A stretch of DNA of 59,778 nucleotides from Caballeronia grimmiae (GTDB lineage: Bacteria > Pseudomonadota > Gammaproteobacteria > Burkholderiales > Burkholderiaceae): the NCBI RefSeq assembly GCF_000698555.1, contig NZ_JFHE01000034.1, positions 1-59,778 of the forward strand, read 5' to 3'. The translations under genes were made by a program, and so were the position numbers. How positions within the stretch are numbered: position 1 is the first letter of the stretch; each line of letters begins with the position of its first letter. The notes below the pieces were generated by a model. It was not told where the DNA came from. It made no database searches and worked only from the letters and a program-made list of their open reading frames with translations. This document shows positions 53,184-59,778 of this stretch, one piece after another.

Positions 53184-54104
53184 ATGCTCAACTTCCTTGC
53201 GAAGCGTCTGCTCGGCCTGCTGCCGACGCTCTTCATCGTCGCGGTGCTGGTGTTTCTGTTCGTGCATCTGTTGCCCGGCGATCCGGCGCGTCTCGCAGCC
53301 GGAGCCGAAGCGGACGAGGCAACGGTCGCGCTCGTGCGTGCCGATCTCGGTCTCGACAAGCCGCTGCCGCAGCAGCTCGTGAGCTTCTTCAGCAAGGTCG
53401 TGCACTTCGACTTCGGCATGTCGACGCGCAGCAAGCGGCCCGTCAGCACCGAGATCGCCGAGCGCTTCATGCCGACGCTATGGCTCACGCTCGCCAGCAT
53501 GGTGTGGGCGGTGGTGTTCGGCATGGCGATCGGCATCGTGTCGGCGGTATGGCGCAACAAGTGGCCCGATCGCATCGGCATGACGCTCGCGGTCTCGGGG
53601 ATATCGTTTCCGGCGTTCGCGCTGGGGATGCTGCTTATCGAGATCTTCTCGGTGAAGCTCGGCTGGCTGCCGATCGTCGGTGACGGCAGCTGGCAAAGCT
53701 ATGTGCTGCCGTCGCTCACGCTCGGCGCGGCGGTGGCCGCCGTCATGGCGCGCTTTACGCGGGCATCGTTCGTCGAAGTGCTGGGCGAGGACTTCGTGCG
53801 AACCGCGCGAGCGAACGGCGTGCATGAGCCGATGGTCATCGTGAAGCATTGCCTGCGCAACGCGATGATTCCTGTCGTCACGATGATGGGCCTGCAGTTC
53901 GGTTTCCTGCTGGGCGGCTCGATCGTCGTCGAGAAGGTGTTCAACTGGCCGGGCCTCGGACGCCTGCTCGTGGATGCCGTCGAGATGCGCGATTACCCGG
54001 TGATTCAGGCGGAAGTGCTGCTGTTCTCGCTGGAGTTCATCGTCATCAATCTGGTCGTGGACGTGCTCTATGCCGTCATCAATCCGACCATCCGGTTCAA
54101 GTGA
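53184..54104 (+). CDS. gsiC: Peptide/glutathione ABC transporter permease
   Basis: A 306-residue inner-membrane permease of the DppB/GsiC type. It has a first helix FLAKRLLGLLPTLFIVAVLVFLFVHLLPGDPARL (in parts), the family N-terminal loop, then five further helices. The EAA-loop region, VEVLGEDFVRTARANG, contacts the ATPase. It starts three bases after the gsiB stop (53181/53184). The C-terminus ends in FIVINLVVDVLYAVINPTIRFK, as in DppB-type permeases. It pairs with the next permease to form the channel. No unusual change is visible. Confidence 0.95.
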   Translation: MLNFLAKRLLGLLPTLFIVAVLVFLFVHLLPGDPARLAAGAEADEATVALVRADLGLDKPLPQQLVSFFSKVVHFDFGMSTRSKRPVSTEIAERFMPTLWLTLASMVWAVVFGMAIGIVSAVWRNKWPDRIGMTLAVSGISFPAFALGMLLIEIFSVKLGWLPIVGDGSWQSYVLPSLTLGAAVAAVMARFTRASFVEVLGEDFVRTARANGVHEPMVIVKHCLRNAMIPVVTMMGLQFGFLLGGSIVVEKVFNWPGLGRLLVDAVEMRDYPVIQAEVLLFSLEFIVINLVVDVLYAVINPTIRFK

Positions 54105-54111
54105 GGAACGC

Positions 54112-55002
54112 ATGAGTGTCACCGCCAGAGTCGCCAGCAGCGGCCAGCAGGAAATACGCACGCCGTGGAGCGAGTTCTGGCGCAAGTTCAGGCAGCAGCA
54201 CGTCGCGCTGGTCGCGGCGGTGTTCGTGCTGCTGCTCGTTCTCATTGCGATCATCGCGCCTTATATCGCACCGTATGATCCAGAAAACTACTTCGATTAC
54301 GATGCGCTCAACGCGGGGCCATCGGCCGCGCACTGGTTCGGCGTCGATTCGCTGGGCCGCGATATCCTGAGCCGCATTCTCGTCGGCAGCCGCATCTCGC
54401 TGACGGCGGGCCTGGTGAGCGTCGTGATCGGCGCGGTGATCGGCACGCTGTTCGGCCTGCTCGCCGGTTATTACGAAGGCTGGTGGGACCGCATCGTGAT
54501 GCGCATTTCCGACGTGCTGTTCGCGTTTCCCGGCATCCTGCTCGCAATCGGCGTCGTGGCGATTCTCGGCAACGGCATGGTGAACGTCGTGTTCGCCGTC
54601 GCCATTTTCAGCATTCCCGCGTTCGCGCGGCTCGTGCGCGGCAACACGCTCGCGCTGAAACATCTCACGTATATCGAGGCGGCGCGCAGCATCGGCGCAT
54701 CGGACTGGACGATCATCGTGCGGCATATCCTGCCGGGCACGATATCGTCGGTGGTCGTGTACTTCACGATGCGCATCGGCACGTCCATCATCACGGCGGC
54801 CAGTCTTTCGTTTCTCGGCCTGGGCGCGCAGCCGCCGACGCCCGAGTGGGGCGCGATGCTCAACGAAGCGCGCGCCGACATGACGATGGCTCCGCACGTC
54901 GCAATCTTCCCGAGCCTCGCGATCTTCTTCACGGTGCTCGCGTTCAACCTGCTTGGCGACGGCCTGCGCGATGCGCTCGATCCGAAGCTGGACCGGCCAT
55001 GA
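54112..55002 (+). CDS. gsiD: Peptide/glutathione ABC transporter permease
   Basis: A 296-residue DppC/GsiD-type permease. The GAGG of the preceding gene's end supports the ATG at 54112 (MSVTARVASSGQQ). An N-terminal extension (FWRKFRQQHVALVAAVFVLLLVLIAIIAPYIAPYDPENYF) is typical of the OppC_N region, followed by HWFGVDSLGRDILSRILVGSRISLTAGLVSV and an EAA-type loop HLTYIEAARSIGASDWTII. It ends LDPKLDRP, as usual for GsiD/DppC. Its stop overlaps the ATG of the P1 aminopeptidase gene by 4 bp. Confidence 0.95.
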   Translation: MSVTARVASSGQQEIRTPWSEFWRKFRQQHVALVAAVFVLLLVLIAIIAPYIAPYDPENYFDYDALNAGPSAAHWFGVDSLGRDILSRILVGSRISLTAGLVSVVIGAVIGTLFGLLAGYYEGWWDRIVMRISDVLFAFPGILLAIGVVAILGNGMVNVVFAVAIFSIPAFARLVRGNTLALKHLTYIEAARSIGASDWTIIVRHILPGTISSVVVYFTMRIGTSIITAASLSFLGLGAQPPTPEWGAMLNEARADMTMAPHVAIFPSLAIFFTVLAFNLLGDGLRDALDPKLDRP

Positions 55003-56024
55003 AGAACGCACCGCATATCGGCTTGCTGGAAGCGGGCGCACGCGGCACGATCGCGGATGTCGCCGGCGTGAGCGTCGGACATTGCACGCTCGATGCCGGC
55101 GACGTGCAGACCGGCGTGACCGTCGTGCGTCCGCATGACGGCGACCTGTATCGCAGCAAGGTTCCCGCTGCGGCGTGCGTGATCAACGGCTTCGGCAAGA
55201 GCATCGGGCTAGTCCAGATCGAAGAACTCGGCGTGCTCGAAACGCCGATTGCGTTGACCAATACATTTTCTGTCAGCACGATAGCGCAAGCGCAGATTCG
55301 TTCGGCCTGCGAATCAAACGGGAAGATCGGGCGCGACTGGCCCAGCGTGAATCCGCTCGTGCTCGAATGCAACGATGGCTATCTGAACGACATGCAGACG
55401 TTCGCCGTCGAAGAGGCGCATTACCGCGACGCGCTCGCCGCCTGTTCGAAGGACTTCGCGCGTGGCGCGGTCGGGGCGGGACGCGGCATGTCGTGCTTCG
55501 AACTGAAAGGCGGCATCGGCACGGCCTCGCGCATTGCACGCATCGAAGGGCGCGCGTACACGACAGGCGCGCTCGTGCTCGCGAACTGCGGCCGCCTGCC
55601 GCAACTCACTATCGCGGGCGATGCGGCAGGGCGTGGGCTGCACGCGGCGATGCAATCGAACGCCGGCCCCGAACAAGGCTCGATCATCATGCTCGTCGCC
55701 ACGGACGCGCCGCTCGATTCGCGTCAGCTGCGCCGCCTCGCGATGCGCGCCGCAGCGGGACTCGCGCGCACCGGCTCCGTTTATGGTCACGGCAGCGGCG
55801 ACATCGCGCTGGCGTTCTCGACGGCGTACGCGGTCCCGCATGACGCCGCTTTAATCGCGATGCCGCCGCTGCTGAGCGATGCCTTCATCGATCCACTGTT
55901 TCAGTCGACTGCCGACAGCATCGAACAGGCCGTGCTCGATGCGCTTTTCAGCGCGGAAAGCGTGACTGGCCGTGATGGTCATCGGCGGATATCGCTGACG
56001 GATGCACTCGAAGCGCAACCCTGA
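54999..56024 (+). CDS. P1-family (DmpA-type) aminopeptidase
   Basis: A 341-residue self-processing Ntn-like hydrolase. The ATG at 54999 overlaps the gsiD stop (ATGA). N-terminal VAGVSVGHCTLDAGDVQTGVTVVRP and INGFGKSIGLVQIEELG are typical of the family; the predicted autocleavage is Gly227-Ser228 (EQGSIIMLVATDAPLD), with Ser228 as nucleophile. VGAGRGMSCFELKGGIGTASR precedes it. No signal peptide, so cytosolic. DmpA/BapA relatives release N-terminal D- or beta-amino acids and process unusual peptides. Its place in the iaaA-gsi operon suggests it digests imported peptides, complementing IaaA. E. coli's gsi operon lacks it. It is an informative extra. Confidence 0.93.
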   Translation: MKNAPHIGLLEAGARGTIADVAGVSVGHCTLDAGDVQTGVTVVRPHDGDLYRSKVPAAACVINGFGKSIGLVQIEELGVLETPIALTNTFSVSTIAQAQIRSACESNGKIGRDWPSVNPLVLECNDGYLNDMQTFAVEEAHYRDALAACSKDFARGAVGAGRGMSCFELKGGIGTASRIARIEGRAYTTGALVLANCGRLPQLTIAGDAAGRGLHAAMQSNAGPEQGSIIMLVATDAPLDSRQLRRLAMRAAAGLARTGSVYGHGSGDIALAFSTAYAVPHDAALIAMPPLLSDAFIDPLFQSTADSIEQAVLDALFSAESVTGRDGHRRISLTDALEAQP

Positions 56025-56046
56025 ACGGACCCGGCTGGCGCGCTCG

Positions 56047-56062
56047 ATTGCCTTTCGGCAAT
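56047..56062. terminator. Weak hairpin after the gsi-DmpA operon
   Basis: Stem attgcc-tttc-ggcaat 22 bp after the operon stop, with no T-run following. It may slow transcription or be incidental. Confidence 0.3.
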
Positions 56063-56133
56063 GTCGTTCATGTTACGGTGCGAGGCTGAAGTATCGTTAG
56101 AATGCCGATAGCTGGCTTTCGCAGGCGACGTTC

Positions 56134-56361
56134 ATGCACGACATAAAGCTCGAACACAACGATGACATGGCGCTCGATCCCGCCGATCCTGCGCTCGTCA
56201 TGCGCGGCTCGCTCTTCATCGACGGCCACGAGGCGGGCTGCTGGGAAGCGCGGCGCGACGGCACGTGGGCGGCGCATCTGCGGCACGAGCGGGGATGGAT
56301 CGTCGAGCCAAGCCGCGCTGCGCTCGTCGAACGGCTCGCGAACTTTCATTCAGATCACTAA
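56134..56361 (+). CDS. Small hypothetical protein
   Basis: A 75-residue protein starting MHDIKLEHNDDMALDPADPALV. Acidic at the N-terminus and Arg/Trp-rich later (EARRDGTWAAHLRHERGWIVEPS); one Cys. The predicted short strands resemble a small beta-roll, but no family is recognised. The ribosome site is weak (AGGCGACG). CrcB starts eight bases after the stop, so they may be co-transcribed; that does not say what it does. Confidence 0.6.
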   Translation: MHDIKLEHNDDMALDPADPALVMRGSLFIDGHEAGCWEARRDGTWAAHLRHERGWIVEPSRAALVERLANFHSDH

Positions 56362-56369
56362 GTTTATTC

Positions 56370-56747
56370 ATGTACCTGTCGATTTTCGCCGTGGGACTCG
56401 GTGGCGGCCTTGGTTCGCTGCTCCGATGGGCGCTTGGTCTGCGCCTGAACGCCATCTTCCCGAACCTGCCGCTCGGCACCTTCACGGCCAATGTCATCGC
56501 GGGGTACATCATCGGCGTGGCGGTGGCGTTTTTCGCGCGCTTTCCAGACATTTCGGTCGAATGGCGGCTCTTCGTCATCACCGGATTAATGGGCGGGTTG
56601 TCCACGTTCTCGACGTTTTCCGCGGAAGTGGTCGCGCATCTTCAGCAGGGACGGCTCGGCTGGGCGTTCATCGAGATCGCGACGCACGTCGGCGCGTCGC
56701 TTCTGATGACCGCGCTCGGGATCGCGACCGTCGCTGCGGCGAGCTGA
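56370..56747 (+). CDS. crcB: Fluoride ion channel/exporter CrcB (Fluc)
   Basis: A 125-residue, four-helix membrane protein of the Fluc/CrcB family that exports fluoride. Motifs: GGGLGSLLRWALGLRL, LPLGTFTANVIAGYIIG and the double TM3 motif GLMGGLSTFSTFSAEVV, which lines the pore with Phe and Ser/Thr, all intact. The ATG at 56370 follows a weak ribosome site. Family members function as antiparallel dimers. No fluoride riboswitch is recognisable before it. The 8 bp to the preceding small gene make co-transcription likely. Confidence 0.95.
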   Translation: MYLSIFAVGLGGGLGSLLRWALGLRLNAIFPNLPLGTFTANVIAGYIIGVAVAFFARFPDISVEWRLFVITGLMGGLSTFSTFSAEVVAHLQQGRLGWAFIEIATHVGASLLMTALGIATVAAAS

Positions 56748-56875
56748 TGCCGCCACACCTTTTCGCGTTTGCCGCGCGCCTGTTCCCTACAATTTCGTCC
56801 CGCGTCAACTGACGCTCCACTTCGCTGCGCCTGCAGCGGCTTTACTCATTGACCGCAAGAAAGAAGGTGAAAGAC

Positions 56876-57349
56876 ATGTCCGTGTTCCCGCTTATCGAAA
56901 TCAGACCGTACCGGCCGAGCGATCTCGACGGCATCATCGATCTGTTTCTGCGCGCGGTGCGCGAGACGGCATCGGCCGATTACAACGAAAAACAGATCGA
57001 AGCGTGGGCGCAAGCCGACCCCGACGAATGGGCGCTGGCCCGTGCGAGCCGCCCGACCTGGGTGGCGTTCACGGACGGCCAGCTCGCCGGTTTCGCCGAT
57101 CTCGAGGAGAACGGGCTGATCGACATGATGTTCGTGCACCCCGATCATCAGCGCAAAGGCGTGGCGACGGCGCTGCTCGCGCGCATCGAAGCCGAAGCCG
57201 ACGAAGCCGGCATTCGCGTCCTGCACACCTATTCCAGCGCGACGGGCCGGCCGTTCTTCGAGTATTGCGGCTTCACGATGCTGCTCGCCCGCGCAGCCGT
57301 CATGCGGGGCCAGCGGTTCGTGCAGCTCGTCATGGAAAAAGTGCTGTAA
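56876..57349 (+). CDS. GNAT-family N-acetyltransferase
   Basis: A 157-residue protein. AAGGTGA upstream supports the ATG at 56876 (MSVFPLIEIRPYRPSD). The GNAT fold is clear: RPYRPSDLDGIIDLFLRAVRETA (N-terminal), AFTDGQLAGFADLEENGLIDMMFVHPDHQRKGVATALL, with the acetyl-CoA loop Q-R-K-G-V-A, and TYSSATGRPFFEYCGF near the end. Length matches PA4026-type acetyltransferases. The substrate is unknown. It sits alone between crcB and the hut locus. Confidence 0.92.
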   Translation: MSVFPLIEIRPYRPSDLDGIIDLFLRAVRETASADYNEKQIEAWAQADPDEWALARASRPTWVAFTDGQLAGFADLEENGLIDMMFVHPDHQRKGVATALLARIEAEADEAGIRVLHTYSSATGRPFFEYCGFTMLLARAAVMRGQRFVQLVMEKVL

Positions 57350-57362
57350 GGCTCGCGACATC

Positions 57363-57372
57363 TGTATAGACA
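57363..57372. promoter_or_regulatory. HutC operator (upstream copy) before hutH
   Basis: tgtatagaca, one mismatch from the TGTATATACA core, 108 bp before the hutH ATG. An identical copy lies 99 bp downstream at 57462. Confidence 0.6.
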
Positions 57373-57461
57373 AGAGGCGGCATCTTCCGGATTTCGTCTC
57401 AGTGGAATCCCGGGGTCCCCCTTGTTTCGTCGTTTATGCGCGTTTAGACTGGCGTCTAACT

Positions 57462-57471
57462 TGTATAGACA
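57462..57471. promoter_or_regulatory. HutC operator (proximal copy) before hutH
   Basis: tgtatagaca, identical to the copy at 57363, and 9 bp before the hutH ATG, overlapping the ribosome-binding region. A short dyad (ttagac-tggc-gtctaa, 57444-57459) adjoins it. A repressor bound here would block transcription through the start region of hutH. Confidence 0.65.
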
Positions 57472-57480
57472 GGACGAAAC

Positions 57481-59019
57481 ATGATTACGCTGACGCCCGG
57501 GAAACTCACGCTGCCGCAACTGCGCCGCATCGCACGCGGCTCCGACTCGCTGCGCCTCGATCCGGCGAGCTTCGACGCCATCGACGCGAGCGCGCGCGCC
57601 GTTGCCGCGATCGCCGCCAAGGGCGATCCCGCTTACGGCATCAACACGGGCTTCGGGCGGCTCGCCAACACGCATATTCCTGCTGATCAGCTCGAACTGC
57701 TGCAGCGCAATCTGGTGCTGTCGCATGCGGTCGGCGTCGGCGAGCCGATGTCGCGCCCGGTCGTGCGCCTATTGATGGCGCTCAAGCTGTCGAGTCTCGG
57801 GCGCGGTCATTCGGGTATTCGCCGCGAAGTGATCGAGGCGCTGATCACGCTATTCAACGCCGACGTGCTGCCGGTTATCCCCATCAAGGGCTCGGTCGGC
57901 GCATCGGGCGATCTCGCGCCGCTCGCGCATATGTCGACGGTGCTGCTCGGCATCGGCGATGTAATGGTGCGCGGCGAACGCGCGAGCGCCATCGACGGCC
58001 TCGCGGTCGCCGGACTCAAGCCGCTCACGCTGCAGGCAAAGGAAGGGCTGGCGCTGCTCAACGGCACGCAGGCGTCGGCGGCGCTCGCGCTGTACAACCT
58101 GTTCGCAATCGAAGACCTGTTCCGTACCGGGCTGGTGGCGGGCTCTCTGTCGGTGGATGCGGCGGCGGGTTCGGTCGTGCCGTTCGATGCGCGTATCCAC
58201 GAGTTGCGCGGGCATCGCGGGCAGATGGACGCGGCAGCCGCGTATCGCACGTTGCTGGAAGGCTCGGGCATCAATCTGTCGCATGCGGATTGCGAGAAGG
58301 TGCAGGACCCGTACAGCCTGCGCTGCCAGCCGCAAGTGATGGGCGCGTGTCTCGACCAGATGCGCCACGCGGCCGATGTGCTGCTGATCGAAGCGAACGC
58401 CGTTTCTGATAATCCGCTGATTTTCCCCGATACCGGCGAAGTGCTGTCGGGTGGCAACTTCCATGCGGAACCCGTTGCGTTCGCCGCCGACAATCTCGCG
58501 CTCGCCGCAGCGGAAATCGGCGCGCTGGCCGAGCGCCGCATCGCGCTTCTGATCGACGCGACGCTGTCCGGCCTGCCGCCGTTCCTCGTGCGCGATGGCG
58601 GGGTGAATTCCGGCTTCATGATCGCGCACGTGACGGCGGCGGCGCTGGCGTCGGAGAACAAGACGCTCGCGCATCCCGCTTCCGTCGATTCGTTGCCGAC
58701 CTCCGCGAACCAGGAAGACCACGTTTCCATGGCCACGTTCGCCGCGCGCAAGCTCGGCGATATTGCGAGCAATACCGCCAACATTCTGGCGATCGAACTG
58801 CTCGCGGCGGCGCAAGGCGTCGATCTGCGCGCGCCGCACAAGACGAGCGAACGGCTCGACAACGTGATGAAGACGCTGCGCGCCCACGTTGCCCACTACG
58901 ATCTCGACCACTACTTCGCACCCGATATCGCGGCTATCGCGACGCTCGTGCAGGACGGCGAGATCGCCAGGCACAGCCCGTTCTCGTTCGCATCGGAAGC
59001 GGCGGAAGCGAGCGCATGA
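57481..59019 (+). CDS. hutH: Histidine ammonia-lyase
   Basis: A 512-residue lyase, first step of histidine degradation (histidine to urocanate and ammonia). The MIO prosthetic group would form from Ala141-Ser142-Gly143 in GSVGASGDLAPLAHMS. Other landmarks: AYGINTGFGRLANTHI, NLVLSHAVGVGEP, EGLALLNGTQAS and DNPLIFPDTGEVLSGGNFHAEPVA. Length is normal. AGGA just before the ATG (57471-57474) is its ribosome site and lies against the HutC operator. hutC overlaps its stop by 4 bp. It is separated by 16 kb from hutUI. Confidence 0.98.
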   Translation: MITLTPGKLTLPQLRRIARGSDSLRLDPASFDAIDASARAVAAIAAKGDPAYGINTGFGRLANTHIPADQLELLQRNLVLSHAVGVGEPMSRPVVRLLMALKLSSLGRGHSGIRREVIEALITLFNADVLPVIPIKGSVGASGDLAPLAHMSTVLLGIGDVMVRGERASAIDGLAVAGLKPLTLQAKEGLALLNGTQASAALALYNLFAIEDLFRTGLVAGSLSVDAAAGSVVPFDARIHELRGHRGQMDAAAAYRTLLEGSGINLSHADCEKVQDPYSLRCQPQVMGACLDQMRHAADVLLIEANAVSDNPLIFPDTGEVLSGGNFHAEPVAFAADNLALAAAEIGALAERRIALLIDATLSGLPPFLVRDGGVNSGFMIAHVTAAALASENKTLAHPASVDSLPTSANQEDHVSMATFAARKLGDIASNTANILAIELLAAAQGVDLRAPHKTSERLDNVMKTLRAHVAHYDLDHYFAPDIAAIATLVQDGEIARHSPFSFASEAAEASA

Positions 59020-59711
59020 GCACGCCCGCGTATCGCGAGATTAAGGATTACATCCTCGCGCGCATTCACGTCGGCGAATGGAAGGAGGGCGATCAGGTGC
59101 CCTCCGAAAACGAGCTTGCGCGCGAATTCAAGGTCGCGCGCATGACGGTGAACCGCGCGCTGCGCGAGCTGACGGCCGAGCAAGTGCTGACGCGCGTGCA
59201 GGGTGCGGGCACGTTCGTCGCGCAGCCCAAGTACGCGTCGACGCTGGTCGAGATTCGCAGCATCTCCGATGAAATCGTCGCCCGCGGCCATGCGTATCGC
59301 GCGGAAGTGCTGCATCTGGGCGCATCCATCGTCGATGAAACGCTCGCCGCCGAGATGCAGCTTGCGCTCGGCAGCCCGGTGTTTCATTCGCGCGTGCTGC
59401 ACTTCGAGAACGACGAGCCGGTGCAGCTCGAGGAGCGCCACGTGAACCCGGCGCTCGCGCCCGAGTACGCGCGGCAGGATTTCACGACGATCACGCCGAA
59501 TCAATATCTGATGGTGGCCGCGCCGTTGCAGCGGGTGGAGTACCGGATCGAGGCGTCGGTGCCGTCGGCCGGGATTCGTCACGCGCTTGCAATGACCGAG
59601 CACGAGCCGTGTCTGCTGCTGCATCGGCGCACGTGGTCGCGCGACGCGGTCGCGTCGGTTGCAAATCTCTGGCATCCGGGCGACCGTTATCAGTTCACCG
59701 GACACTTCTGA
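59016..59711 (+). CDS. hutC: GntR-family histidine utilisation repressor
   Basis: A 231-residue GntR/HutC regulator. N-terminal wHTH (about 1-70: YREIKDYILARIHVGEWKEGDQVPSENELAREFKVARMTVNRALRELTAEQVL in parts, then RVQGAGTFVAQPK). The UTRA effector domain (about 85-230) binds urocanate in known HutC proteins: STLVEIRSISDEIVARGH, ENDEPVQLEERHVNP and EHEPCLLLHRRTW. The ATG overlaps the hutH stop, and hutD follows at once. HutC binds TGTATATACA-like palindromes; two such sites lie before hutH and one before hutU, as annotated. Confidence 0.96.
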   Translation: MSTPAYREIKDYILARIHVGEWKEGDQVPSENELAREFKVARMTVNRALRELTAEQVLTRVQGAGTFVAQPKYASTLVEIRSISDEIVARGHAYRAEVLHLGASIVDETLAAEMQLALGSPVFHSRVLHFENDEPVQLEERHVNPALAPEYARQDFTTITPNQYLMVAAPLQRVEYRIEASVPSAGIRHALAMTEHEPCLLLHRRTWSRDAVASVANLWHPGDRYQFTGHF

Positions 59712-59712
59712 C

Positions 59713-59778
59713 GTGAAGATCATCCGCGCTGCTTCGCTCAACGACGTGCCGTGGAAGAACGGCGGCGGCATCACGCGC
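59713..59778 (+). CDS. hutD: HutD-family protein (partial, cut by window end)
   Basis: The first 22 codons only, starting at the GTG at 59713, one base after the hutC stop. The sequence VKIIRAASLNDVPWKNGGG is the conserved HutD start; the WKNGGG motif forms part of the cupin pocket. HutD is thought to bind urocanate or formiminoglutamate and set an upper limit on hut expression. The rest lies outside the window. Confidence 0.85.
   Translation, partial: MKIIRAASLNDVPWKNGGGITR

Noticed and set aside
56025..56369. Fluoride riboswitch before crcB
   Set aside because: The space is filled by a small gene ending eight bases before crcB, and no matching pseudoknot sequence is evident.

Overview
The window is about 60 kb of GC-rich, densely coded chromosome of the kind seen in environmental Burkholderiaceae (Paraburkholderia/Caballeronia-like). 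This is inferred from the Gram-negative porin with a C-terminal Phe, the hut genes with HutC operators, the liuA/B/D leucine genes, the pcaHG/pcaQ pair and the iaaA-gsiABCD operon. I see no rRNA, tRNA, insertion sequence, prophage or CRISPR array. The first gene (a hybrid histidine kinase) and the last (hutD) are cut by the window edges.

Layout. 1-4.7 kb: C-terminal part of a hybrid sensor kinase, a secreted HNH-like protein, an L,D-transpeptidase, a DMT exporter and a small conserved-looking protein. 5-9.4 kb: glycogen phosphorylase, a small membrane protein, and an ArsR-type regulator with an Old Yellow Enzyme reductase. 9.8-13.3 kb: aspT-asdA, which exchanges aspartate for alanine and decarboxylates aspartate. 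13.3-20.9 kb: porin, NTF2-like protein, an AstE-like metallohydrolase, a polar amino acid binding protein, an MFS transporter, a ferritin-like protein and a TetR regulator. 21-25.9 kb: isovaleryl-CoA dehydrogenase and both methylcrotonyl-CoA carboxylase subunits, divergent from the TetR gene across a palindrome-rich spacer. 25.9-30.4 kb: OmpA-like lipoprotein, AI-2E transporter, DUF2288 protein and pcaHG with the divergent regulator pcaQ. 30.6-38.1 kb: single-domain response regulator, acyltransferase, proline iminopeptidase, and two cyclic-di-GMP proteins flanking a small unknown protein. 38.1-41.4 kb: hutU-hutI. 41.4-47.6 kb: GlsB-type membrane protein, an unknown protein, a large DUF937/TM/OmpA protein, a YciI protein, a LysR regulator and an MscS channel. 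47.8-56 kb: one operon of RpiR regulator, isoaspartyl peptidase, gsiABCD-type peptide importer and P1-family aminopeptidase. 56-59.8 kb: small protein, CrcB, GNAT acetyltransferase, then hutH-hutC-hutD.

The genes describe a catabolically versatile soil or plant-associated heterotroph using histidine, leucine, protocatechuate, aspartate and beta-aspartyl or glutathione-like peptides. The histidine pathway is split into two loci 16 kb apart, but HutC-type operators lie in front of both, so they should act as one regulon. I found no unmistakable new system. The leads I rate highest are the shared HutC sites, the tetR-liuA palindrome cluster with an incomplete leucine pathway, the DUF937-OmpA fusion, the two-hydrolase peptide-import operon, and the Cys-containing ArsR regulator beside an ene-reductase.
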